Of a stretch of DNA of 64,000 nucleotides, positions 9,302-16,521 are shown in pieces. Below the pieces are notes generated by a model. The model saw nothing but the letters and a program-made list of their open reading frames with translations. It ran no database searches and was not told where the DNA came from. This stretch comes from JAITWN01 sp050486285 (GTDB taxonomy: Bacteria > Pseudomonadota > Gammaproteobacteria > SZUA-140), in NCBI GenBank assembly GCA_050486285.1, contig JBJHCZ010000007.1:62001-126000 (forward strand). The letters run 5' to 3'. The translations under genes were made by a program, and so were the position numbers. Position 1 is the first letter of the stretch. Each line of letters begins with the position of its first letter.

Positions 9302-9307
9302 ATTATA
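9302..9307 (-). promoter_or_regulatory. Candidate -10 element for the LolA/DUF1302/RND module
   Basis: On the minus strand this reads TATAAT, about 100 bp upstream of ATG 9198, inside the only AT-rich part of the 218-bp divergent gap between the LolA-like gene and the FkbM gene. No good -35 was found at 16-18 bp, so this is weak. The same AT-rich stretch could serve the plus-strand gene at 9417. Confidence 0.3.
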
Positions 9308-9416
9308 ACATAATTCCGACAGATATCGGGCGCTTGCCGCCTTCCTTGAGATGCGGGGTCCCGGCCGCGGTCGCTCCCCGAAACTGCGGATTCTGTATAC
9401 TCCCCTTCATCAGCCC

Positions 9417-10856
9417 ATGACCACCGATCCCAGACTCGCCAGCATCGAGATTGCAGGAGGCGTACGGGTCGTCTGCCCGGACGACTGGCGTCTGATCACC
9501 ACCTATGTCCTGATCGAACAGCAGGACTGGTTCGAGGACGAAATCCGTTTCCTGCGCGAGGCGCTGGAAGCGGACAGCGTGCTCATCGATATCGGCGCGA
9601 ATTACGGTGTGTATTCGCTGGCAGCGGCCGGGCGCTCGCCGAACGGCCGGGTCTGGGCCTATGAGCCCTGTACCGCCACCGCCGGCTGCCTGCGCCGCAG
9701 CATCGTCGACAACGGCTTTGTCAACGTGACCCTGAGCGCGCAGGCATTGTCGGACAGACCCGGCTCCGGCGTGCTGAAGTTCGGCGCCTCACCCGAGTTG
9801 AACGCGCTCGTCGAGGACAGCGGCGCCTCGGGGCCGGCGGAGGCCGTCGAGTTGACGACGCTGGACGAACAGCGAGCGCTGCATCGGTGGCGCAGGGTCG
9901 ATGTCATCAAGATCGATGCCGAGGGTCACGAAGCCCGGGTCATCAACGGCGGCAGGGCCTTTTTCAGCGAGCTGTCGCCGCTGGTGATGTGCGAGATCAA
10001 GGCCGGCGCCAGCGTCGACCTGACCGCGGTCGATCTGCTCGCGGAATCGGGTTACCGTCCCTACCGCCTGGTGCCGGGCCTGCAGGCGCTGGCGCCGCAG
10101 GATCTCGCCGCCCCGGTGGACGCCTATCAGTTGAACATCTTCCTCTGCAAGCCCGATCGCGCCGCGGCCCTGCGCCGATCGAACCGGCTGATCGATGCGG
10201 AGTCCGTTGCGGATCCGGCGCCGACGGCAACGGCGGACGCATGGGTGAGTCTTTTCAGGGGGATGACGTTCGGGCAAGCAATCATCGATAGGTGGGCGGA
10301 CAACGTCGCGCGCTTGCCGCAGGAGGCCTGGAAGGAATACCGCGAAGTGCTGAACCTGTACGCCCTGTCGAGGGACGGCAGCCTCGGGATCACGGCCAGA
10401 TACGAGGCCCTGGGCGCCGCGCTCGCGAAGCTCAGGGGGGGCATCGAGCAACGTCAGTCCTTGCCGCGCCTGATGAGTTACGCGCGCATCGCCGCCGATT
10501 ACGGCGCGCGCGTCGATGCGGTCAACGCGCTGACATACCTGGTCAACAACACCGGCCGGTTCCAGGCCCAGGACTTCACGTCCGAGCCCTTCCTTTCACC
10601 CTCGGCAGACTTCGACGCGATCGCGCCGACCGGCAGCCTGCAGGCATGGGCATGGAGTTCCATCATCGACGCCTTCGAGCGGCACAGGAGTTTTTCCGGC
10701 TATTTCTCCGATCCGAATGTCACGCTCAGGATGACAGGCGAGTTACGCAGGCTGGGCTACATGACCCCGGAGATGCGGCGGCGGGAAGCGCTGGCACAGC
10801 GCCGGTGGAGCGCCCTGAAAGGCGCGGGGCCAGACCCCGCGAACAGCGGAGCCTGA
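9417..10856 (+). CDS. FkbM family SAM-dependent methyltransferase with a long C-terminal extension
   Basis: 479 aa from ATG 9417; upstream in-frame starts add a Pro/Arg-rich stretch not seen in the family. Residues about 50-230 form the FkbM fold, with the SAM-binding motif LIDIGANYGVYS near 56-67 and D-V-I-K-I-D-A-E-G-H-E near 160. Such proteins O-methylate sugars or small metabolites. The last 220 or so residues have no recognised domain and are mostly helical by eye. The gene stands alone on the plus strand between leftward secretome genes. Its stop codon TGA lies within CTGACCCC (10853-10860), preceded by GGGGCCAGACCCC at 10827-10839; this looks like a degenerate copy of the palindrome family found further right. 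Substrate unknown. Confidence 0.82.
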   Translation: MTTDPRLASIEIAGGVRVVCPDDWRLITTYVLIEQQDWFEDEIRFLREALEADSVLIDIGANYGVYSLAAAGRSPNGRVWAYEPCTATAGCLRRSIVDNGFVNVTLSAQALSDRPGSGVLKFGASPELNALVEDSGASGPAEAVELTTLDEQRALHRWRRVDVIKIDAEGHEARVINGGRAFFSELSPLVMCEIKAGASVDLTAVDLLAESGYRPYRLVPGLQALAPQDLAAPVDAYQLNIFLCKPDRAAALRRSNRLIDAESVADPAPTATADAWVSLFRGMTFGQAIIDRWADNVARLPQEAWKEYREVLNLYALSRDGSLGITARYEALGAALAKLRGGIEQRQSLPRLMSYARIAADYGARVDAVNALTYLVNNTGRFQAQDFTSEPFLSPSADFDAIAPTGSLQAWAWSSIIDAFERHRSFSGYFSDPNVTLRMTGELRRLGYMTPEMRRREALAQRRWSALKGAGPDPANSGA

Positions 10857-10872
10857 CCCCGGCATGCATCAG

Positions 10873-11919
10873 TTAAGGATAAGGATTGTCTCCGAACACG
10901 TCGGCGTCCCAGTCGCTCGCGAGGATCGCCGCGCCGCCGACGAACGAGCCGTGGTCGAGGTTGTACATCTGGCCGCTGTCCTGGCCGGGCACCAGCGAGA
11001 ACGCGCGCGCCTGCTGCGTCGGCACGGTCTGCGTGAACTGCGGCTCGACGATGCCCGTGGGCGTGCCGCCGGCATTCCCCGCGCCGGGTGAGTTGTTGCC
11101 GCTGGTCCGGTAGATCAGCAGACCGAAATCGCGCAGATTGGCCGGACGGGCGTCGTGGTTGCCGGCCGGCCCGGGGCCGCCGCCGGACATGGTGCCGCCG
11201 ATCCAGGTCGCGGACAGGGCGTTACCGGCTGCGAAAGTTATCGATTCGCTGCCGGCCGTCAGCGTACCCGCGCTGGTCTGGAAGGCTGCGCCCGCGACGA
11301 TCGTGTGACCGAACTGCTGCATGTTCCCGGTGCCGCCCTGCAGGATCTGCAGGCGTCCGTTGCGGAACAGCGACGCGCCCTGGTTGGGCGTGGCGGTCGT
11401 CTGCATGTCGAAGGTCTGGAAGCCATTGCTCAGATTCTGGTGGACATCGACCGTCAGGTCGTTGTTTGCGGCGCTTGCGCCGAACGGCGTACCGCGATAC
11501 AACGCCTGTTCGGTATAGAAGTCCCTCGCAGAATCATCCATGATGATCTTCGCGCCGATGGCGTTCGCATCACCCGCCGCGGACACGATGCCCTCGTAGA
11601 CGAAGTCGCCCTGCGGGCCGCCGACATCGGTGACGATGAATTGCAGATAGCGCTCTGTGCCGGTATCGACCTCGCGCATCAGCATGCCGCCGCTCGCCTG
11701 CGTCGCGGTCGAGTTCATGCAGGTCGCGCCGACCGGGCACGGGGCCGCGGTGACGTCGTTGATGTCGAAGCCCGGGTTGTCGACCGTAAAGCCGGCGCCC
11801 GAGCCGCTGCCGTCGAACGGCACGACGCCGGGGAAAGGCCCGGCGGCCATTGCCGATCCGCCGGCAAAGGCCATCGCGATGGCGCCGGCCAGCAGGATAT
11901 TTCTGTTGGTGCTGTTCAT
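10873..11919 (-). CDS. Secreted protein of unknown function, cassette 2 gene A
   Basis: 348 aa. The signal peptide LAGAIAMAFAGGSAMAA is almost the same as in the partial gene at 1-481. The mature region shares the Cys pair motif PCPVGATC, LMREVDTG, IVTDVGG-x-QGDF and NAIGA with it, so the two are recent paralogues. The C-terminus has S-D-W-D-A-D-V-F, a version of the W-D-A-x-F motif seen in the gene B proteins and the protein at 2018-3034. It is rich in Gly, Asn and Thr, with few charges. ATG 11919 has AAGGAGA upstream. It lies 36 bp downstream of gene B' (11956-12990) and is probably co-transcribed. Function unknown; export to the periplasm or surface is the only safe prediction. Confidence 0.85.
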   Translation of the reverse strand: MNSTNRNILLAGAIAMAFAGGSAMAAGPFPGVVPFDGSGSGAGFTVDNPGFDINDVTAAPCPVGATCMNSTATQASGGMLMREVDTGTERYLQFIVTDVGGPQGDFVYEGIVSAAGDANAIGAKIIMDDSARDFYTEQALYRGTPFGASAANNDLTVDVHQNLSNGFQTFDMQTTATPNQGASLFRNGRLQILQGGTGNMQQFGHTIVAGAAFQTSAGTLTAGSESITFAAGNALSATWIGGTMSGGGPGPAGNHDARPANLRDFGLLIYRTSGNNSPGAGNAGGTPTGIVEPQFTQTVPTQQARAFSLVPGQDSGQMYNLDHGSFVGGAAILASDWDADVFGDNPYP

Positions 11920-11955
11920 GGTGGCTCTCCTTGATCCTGGTCCGTGTTCAGGCGC

Positions 11956-12990
11956 TTACGGAATGAGTCCGTGATCGAAACCCGGGAACACGACGTCCGG
12001 CGCGAGCGGGGTCAGCGTGGCCGTGCCGGAAGGGACGAAACCCGGCGCATCGCCGAAGTTTGCGTTCCACAGGTTCGGATTGGCGCCGAATGCATCGCCC
12101 CAGACCGCGACGAAATTCACATAGCCGACGCCGGTGTCGTCCATCAGGTCGTCGTTCGCGTTCTTCCAGTTGAATCCTTCGCCGGTCGTGTAGTTGCGGA
12201 TGAACTGGGACTCGAGAATGCGGTCCTGGTTGTTGGGCATATGCATCGAACCGCCATGCCATAACAGTCCGGTCAGAAAGGTCGTGCCGATGTGGTGGCC
12301 GGCGGCATAGGTGATCGAGGCGCCGTCGGCCAGTTCGAGCGAGCCTGCCCCCTGGGTATAGAAGCCCGAGGTCTGGCGCGACGTGAAGACCACGCCGCCG
12401 GTGCCCAGAGCGGGCGTACCGTCGGTCCGGTAGTCCAGGCGCAGCCTGTCGCCGCTGCTTGTGTTCGTCGAGAACTGGCCGCCCAGGCCCTGCTTCTCAT
12501 AGTGGAATCGGACATTGGCGAACCCGGTCAGATCGACCGTCTGGTACAAGTCGAACGCCGCCTCATTGTTGGCCACGTCGCGCAGCGACCCGCTCGCCAG
12601 CTGGATTTGCATGATGCCGGTGGAATCGAGATCGACGAACTGCAACGCGGCCATGTCGAAGTTGGTCGCCTGGTTGGTCGCGGCGATGAAGGATTCGTTG
12701 CGGAACACCGCGGTTGCAGCCGTACCGGTGAATCCTTCCTCGGCGGTGATGGTCTGGAAATAGCCCTGGCCGTCGGGGTCGTTGTCGGCGCGGACGCGGG
12801 CCTGCAGCATGCCGTTTTCGCTCAGCAGCACCACGCAGGCCGGCGGGCTGCAACTGTTCAGGGTGATGGTGCCGGCCGTCGCGCTCCACTGGTTGAAAGA
12901 ATGACCGGAGGGCGCCCCGGCGACGGCCGCGCCGGCCATCAGCAGCGCGGCCGGGGCAAGGCCCATCCCGCACAAAATCTGTCTCTTCAT
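11956..12990 (-). CDS. Secreted protein of unknown function, cassette 2 gene B
   Basis: 344 aa from ATG 12990, which has GAGGAGA 6-7 nt upstream and starts a clean signal peptide (MKRQILCGMG, then a hydrophobic Ala/Leu core ending AVAGA). An upstream in-frame start at 13047 would only add basic residues. It aligns along its whole length with 519-1580: same Cys pair (CSPPAC), SENGMLQARVR, DNDPD, QFVDLD, RFHYEKQ, TGLLWHGG-x-MH and DDTGVG-Y/F-VNFVAVW. It lacks the second Cys pair of its paralogue (NQATNFDMAAL instead of a CPGVSC insert). Forms cassette 2 with gene A' downstream. Confidence 0.87.
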   Translation of the reverse strand: MKRQILCGMGLAPAALLMAGAAVAGAPSGHSFNQWSATAGTITLNSCSPPACVVLLSENGMLQARVRADNDPDGQGYFQTITAEEGFTGTAATAVFRNESFIAATNQATNFDMAALQFVDLDSTGIMQIQLASGSLRDVANNEAAFDLYQTVDLTGFANVRFHYEKQGLGGQFSTNTSSGDRLRLDYRTDGTPALGTGGVVFTSRQTSGFYTQGAGSLELADGASITYAAGHHIGTTFLTGLLWHGGSMHMPNNQDRILESQFIRNYTTGEGFNWKNANDDLMDDTGVGYVNFVAVWGDAFGANPNLWNANFGDAPGFVPSGTATLTPLAPDVVFPGFDHGLIP

Positions 12991-13381
12991 GACGTTTCTC
13001 CTCGCATGCGCGGCCTTGAACGCGGCGCGGCGACTCAGGCGCAGCACGCATTACAAGGCTATGATCCCTTGGGAGTTCTTTCTGCTAGATCTGATCTGGG
13101 GCATCCCAGCGCCCACGGATGTTGCGGCGAGATTTTTATATCGACCAGCGGTGGATCCCGGGTGCCGGTCTTTGTCCGTTAACCCCTTATCGGCGCACGC
13201 TCATACTTCTTTAACCACGGGCGCATCGGAAGGATGGTTTTTTCCAGCGTGATCAGACGGTTTGGCGGTATGATCCTACGCCGTCGACTTCCCGGCGACC
13301 GGCGCAGAACCTGCCTGACGGTCAGGGGGACAAAGAGGGGATATGAGAACGGGGCCCGACCGGACCCCTCTCAGTGTTACG
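12991..13381. other. 391-bp intergenic region between accC and cassette 2
   Basis: No gene is seen. A G/C hairpin at about 13353-13373 (minus strand GGGGTCC, loop, GGGCCCC) just after the accC stop could act as a weak terminator. A 13-bp palindrome CCTGACGGTCAGG lies at 13314-13326. The remainder must hold the promoter of cassette 2 gene B; I could not identify its -35/-10 boxes with confidence. The segment GGTCTTTGTCCGTT at 13167-13180 also occurs in the long hairpin upstream of thiC. Confidence 0.4.
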
Positions 13382-14722
13382 TTACAGCGCCAGTTTCTTC
13401 TCGAGGTAATGGATATTGGTCCCGCCGGTCTGGAACGCGGCGTCGTTCATGATGTCACGGTGCAGCGGGATGTTGGTCTTGATGCCCTCGACGATGACCT
13501 CGTTCAGCGCCATGCGCATGCGCGCGAGCGCGGAGCCGCGGTCCTCGCCGTGGGCGATCAGCTTGCCGATCATCGAGTCGTAGTACGGCGGCACGAAGTA
13601 GCCGCTGTAGATATGCGTATCGACGCGGATGCCGGGGCCGCCGGGCGCGTGCCACTGGGTGATCGTGCCGGGTGACGGCGTGAAGTTGCGCGGGTCCTCG
13701 GCGTTGATGCGGCATTCGATCGCGTGGCCGGTGAACATCACGTCCTTCTGCTTGTAACGCAGCTTCTCGCCGGCGGCGATACGAATCTGTTCGCGGACGA
13801 GGTCGATGCCGGTGATCATCTCGGTGACCGGATGCTCGACCTGCAGGCGGGTGTTCATCTCGATGAAATAGAATTTCCCATCCTGGTAGAGGAACTCGAA
13901 GGTGCCGGCGCCGCGATAATTGACGTCGAGGCAGGCCTTGACGCAGAGCGCGCCGATCTTGTCGCGCTGCTCGGTCTTGATGCCGGGCGCGGGCGCCTCC
14001 TCGATGACCTTCTGGTGGCGGCGCTGCATCGAACAGTCGCGCTCGCCGAGGTGGATCGCGTTGCCCTGGCCGTCGGCGAGCACCTGGATCTCGATGTGGC
14101 GCGGGTTGTCGAGATACTTCTCCATATAGATCGTATCGTTGCCGAAGGCGGCCTCGGCCTCGGCGCGGGTCATGCTGATCGCGTTCGACAGCGCGGCCTC
14201 GCTGTGGACGACGCGCATGCCGCGGCCGCCGCCGCCGCCGGCGGCCTTGATCAGCACCGGGTAGCCGATGCGGCGCGCGATCTCGTGATTGGCCTTGCTG
14301 TCGTCGCCGAGCGGGCCGTTCGAGCCGGGGATGCAGGGGATGCCGGCGGCCTGCATCGCCTTGATCGCCTCGATCTTGTCGCCCATCTTGCGGATCGTCT
14401 CGGCGCGCGGGCCGATGAAGACGAAGCCGCTCTGCTCGACGCGGTCGGCGAAGTCGGCGTTCTCGGACAGGAAGCCGTAGCCCGGATGGATCGCGACCGC
14501 GTCGGTGACCTCGGCGGCGCTGATCAGCGCGGGGATGTTCAGATAGCTCTCGGCGGACGGCGCGGGGCCGATGCACACGGACTCGTCGGCGAGACGGACG
14601 TGGATCAGGTTGCGGTCGGCCTCGGAGTGCACGGCGACGGTCGCGATGCCGAGCTCGTTGCAGGCGCGCAGGATGCGCAGACCGATCTCACCCCGGTTGG
14701 CGATGACGATCTTCTCGAACAT
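13382..14722 (-). CDS. accC: Biotin carboxylase subunit of acetyl-CoA carboxylase
   Basis: 446 aa, the usual length. AccC uses ATP and bicarbonate to carboxylate the biotin carried on AccB, the first step of malonyl-CoA synthesis for fatty acids. Seen in order: N-terminal VIANRGEIGLRILRAC, the glycine-rich ATP-grasp loop KAAGGGGGRGMR (about residues 159-170), HIEIQVLAD, GERDCSMQRRHQKVIEE, and the active-site E-M-N-T-R-L-Q-V-E-H near 290. It starts 6 bp after the accB stop, in the standard accBC operon on the minus strand, downstream of aroQ. Confidence 0.98.
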   Translation of the reverse strand: MFEKIVIANRGEIGLRILRACNELGIATVAVHSEADRNLIHVRLADESVCIGPAPSAESYLNIPALISAAEVTDAVAIHPGYGFLSENADFADRVEQSGFVFIGPRAETIRKMGDKIEAIKAMQAAGIPCIPGSNGPLGDDSKANHEIARRIGYPVLIKAAGGGGGRGMRVVHSEAALSNAISMTRAEAEAAFGNDTIYMEKYLDNPRHIEIQVLADGQGNAIHLGERDCSMQRRHQKVIEEAPAPGIKTEQRDKIGALCVKACLDVNYRGAGTFEFLYQDGKFYFIEMNTRLQVEHPVTEMITGIDLVREQIRIAAGEKLRYKQKDVMFTGHAIECRINAEDPRNFTPSPGTITQWHAPGGPGIRVDTHIYSGYFVPPYYDSMIGKLIAHGEDRGSALARMRMALNEVIVEGIKTNIPLHRDIMNDAAFQTGGTNIHYLEKKLAL

Positions 14723-14728
14723 CCCGGC

Positions 14729-15196
14729 TTACTCGATGATGAACAGCGGCTGGCCGTACTCGACCGGCTGGCCGTTCTCGACCAGGATCGCCGCGATGAC
14801 GCCGTCCTTGTCGGACTCGATCTGGTTCAGCATCTTCATTGCCTCGATGATGCACAGCGTGTCGCCGGACTTGACCTTCTGGCCGACCTCGACGAACGCC
14901 GGCGCGCCGGGCGACGGCGCGCGATAGAAGCTGCCGACGATCGGCGAGGTGACGACGTGACCGCTCGGCGGCGCCTCGGAGACCGCGGGCAGCGCAGCCG
15001 GCGTGCCGGAGGCGGCCGGCGCCGGGGCCGCGGCATGCATCGGCGGCGGCGCGTAGTGCGCCGGGGCGATCATTGCCTGGGCATGCTTGCCGATGCGACT
15101 GATGCGGACCGATTCCTCGCCCTCCTGCACCTCTATCTCGGCGAGGTCGGATTCCTCCAGCATCTCGATCAGTTTCTTGATTTTTCGTATATCCAT
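14729..15196 (-). CDS. accB: Biotin carboxyl carrier protein of acetyl-CoA carboxylase
   Basis: 155 aa. The N-terminal part (MDIRKIKKLIEMLEES) binds AccC. A flexible Ala/Pro-rich linker follows at residues about 45-80, and then the biotinyl domain with the biotinylation motif E-A-M-K-M-L near residue 120. It carries the CO2 between the biotin carboxylase and the carboxyltransferase. AGGAAG lies upstream of ATG 15196. The 33-bp palindrome at 15213-15245 separates it from aroQ, so readthrough from aroQ must pass a hairpin. Confidence 0.98.
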   Translation of the reverse strand: MDIRKIKKLIEMLEESDLAEIEVQEGEESVRISRIGKHAQAMIAPAHYAPPPMHAAAPAPAASGTPAALPAVSEAPPSGHVVTSPIVGSFYRAPSPGAPAFVEVGQKVKSGDTLCIIEAMKMLNQIESDKDGVIAAILVENGQPVEYGQPLFIIE

Positions 15197-15212
15197 GATC
15201 GTGCTTCCTGTC

Positions 15213-15245
15213 GGGGTCAGAGTAGACTGCGTCTACTCTGACCCC
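15213..15245. repeat. 33-bp palindrome, copy a (aroQ/accB boundary)
   Basis: Left arm GGGGTCAGAGTAGAC, loop TGC, right arm the exact complement. Flanking C and G extend the pairing by 1 bp. The minus-strand TAG within the right arm is the stop codon of aroQ. One of eight copies with invariant 15-nt arms in the window. Confidence 0.95.
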
Positions 15246-15688
15246 GATTTGGGGTTGAGTTGGCGCAGCGCGGCCTGCAGCGCGAGTTCGTAGCCGATCG
15301 CGCCGAGGCCGCTGATGACGCCGGCGGCGAGGTCCGAGAAATACGACTTCCGGCGGAATTCCTCGCGGGCGTGGATGTTCGACAGGTGGACCTCGATGAA
15401 CGGGATGCCGGCGGCGGCGACCGCGTCGCGCAGCGCGACGCTGGTGTGGGTGAAGGCAGCCGGGTTCAGGATCAGGAAGGCCACCTGCTCGCCGCGCGCC
15501 TGCTGTACCCGCTCGACCAGCGCATGCTCGGCGTTACTCTGGAAAAACAACAGCTTGTGACCGGCTGCCACGGCCTGGTCATCGAGGCGGCGCTGGATCG
15601 CGTCGAGCGTGTCGGTGCCGTAGTGCGCCGGCTCGCGCTCCCCGAGCAGGTTCAGATTGGGTCCGTTGAGCACGAGCAGGGTCGCCAT
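15233..15688 (-). CDS. aroQ: Type II 3-dehydroquinate dehydratase
   Basis: 151 aa from ATG 15688 (upstream frame gives no family sequence). Catalyses the third step of the shikimate pathway, 3-dehydroquinate to 3-dehydroshikimate. Family motifs: LNGPNLNLLGEREP at the N-terminus with the active-site loop Arg and Tyr (H-Y-G), FFQSNAEHALVE, ILNPAAFTHTSVALRDA with the catalytic Asn and His, and FIEVHLSNIHAREEFR. The native end would be about LRQLNPKS; the last residues Gly-Ser-Glu and the TAG stop are provided by palindrome copy a. Located upstream of accBC as in many Gammaproteobacteria. Confidence 0.97.
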   Translation of the reverse strand: MATLLVLNGPNLNLLGEREPAHYGTDTLDAIQRRLDDQAVAAGHKLLFFQSNAEHALVERVQQARGEQVAFLILNPAAFTHTSVALRDAVAAAGIPFIEVHLSNIHAREEFRRKSYFSDLAAGVISGLGAIGYELALQAALRQLNPKSGSE

Positions 15689-15756
15689 GCGCGGTATTCT
15701 GCATGGATCTCCGCCGATTGTCCATAAAGTTGCAGCCATCAGACGGCAACGCTATC

Positions 15757-15789
15757 GGGGTCAGAGTAGACACAGTCTACTCTGACCCC
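15757..15789. repeat. 33-bp palindrome, copy b (TlpA-like/aroQ boundary)
   Basis: Same 15-nt arms as copy a, with loop ACA; extended 1 bp by flanking C/G. It sits between two minus-strand genes. Confidence 0.95.
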
Positions 15790-15809
15790 GAAGATCCGGG
15801 GCTCGGGGC

Positions 15810-16388
15810 TTACAGCAATTCGCGGATGGCGCGTTCGGCCTGGGCGTGGCTGATCTCGCCGTACTGGATGAAGCTGATCGCGCCGTCGCGGTCGACGAGG
15901 ACGGTGTAGGGGAGGATGCCGAAGCGGTTGCCGTAATCGGTCGCGAGGGCGATGCCGTCGTTGTCGGCGGCGATCAGCAGCGGGTAGTTGACCGCGAGTT
16001 CGAGCTCGTCGACGAAGCGCCGGACCTCGCTCGCGGTGTCGAGGGCGATGCCGACGAATTGCAGGCCGCGTTCGCGATAGCTGTCCTGCAGCGCGACGAA
16101 GGCCGGGATCTCGCGCCGGCACGGCAGGCACCAGGTCGCCCAGAAATTCACGACCAGCACCTGCCCGTCCCAGTCGGCGGCGCGATGCACGCGGCCGTCA
16201 TGATCGGCGAGCGCGAAGTCCGGGCGCGCCTGGCCGATCAGGTGCGCGGTGTCGATGCGGTCGAGCTCGGGCATCGGCGGCTCGGCGCTGACGTGCTGTT
16301 CCTGCAGGTGCGTGATCGCGTTATAGAGAAAGCTCAGCGCGACGATCGCGAAGAGGATGAACAGTGCCTGGTAGATGCGCTTTTTCAT
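15810..16388 (-). CDS. TlpA-like thioredoxin-fold thiol:disulfide protein, membrane anchored
   Basis: 192 aa. One N-terminal membrane helix (ALFILFAIVALSFLYNAI), then a periplasmic thioredoxin fold with the redox site W-C-L-P-C in FWATWCLPCRREIPAF near residue 90. A cis-Pro segment GILPYTVLVDRDG is near residue 160. This family (AhpC/TSA-Redoxin/TlpA) delivers reductant to periplasmic targets such as cytochrome c apoproteins. Immediately upstream is dsbD, which would supply electrons from cytoplasmic thioredoxin, so the two probably form one periplasmic reducing route. Palindromes lie on both sides (copies b and c). Confidence 0.9.
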   Translation of the reverse strand: MKKRIYQALFILFAIVALSFLYNAITHLQEQHVSAEPPMPELDRIDTAHLIGQARPDFALADHDGRVHRAADWDGQVLVVNFWATWCLPCRREIPAFVALQDSYRERGLQFVGIALDTASEVRRFVDELELAVNYPLLIAADNDGIALATDYGNRFGILPYTVLVDRDGAISFIQYGEISHAQAERAIRELL

Positions 16389-16409
16389 GGTCCAGCCAAC
16401 GGGGTCGAT

Positions 16410-16519
16410 GGGGTCAGAGTCGTTTGATCATCGATACAAGTGGTATTACTCGGCCGCATCCGGATCAAACGACTCTGACCCCATCGACTGCCCGCGCATG
16501 ATCAAACGACTCTGACCCC
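16410..16519. repeat. 73-bp palindromic element, copy c, plus an extra third arm
   Basis: Left arm GGGGTCAGAGTCGTTTGATC at 16410-16429, 33-nt interior, and exact complementary right arm at 16463-16482. A third arm identical to the right one follows at 16500-16519. Pairing extends outward (GATG/CATC). Lies between dsbD and the TlpA-like gene. Confidence 0.93.
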
Positions 16520-16521
16520 GT

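Noticed and set aside
15756..15790. Coding frames running through palindromes (peptide V-D-x-V-Y-S-D-P)
   Set aside because: Many upstream extensions share this peptide only because the palindrome is open in that frame; true starts lie downstream. The exception is aroE, where no other start is available.
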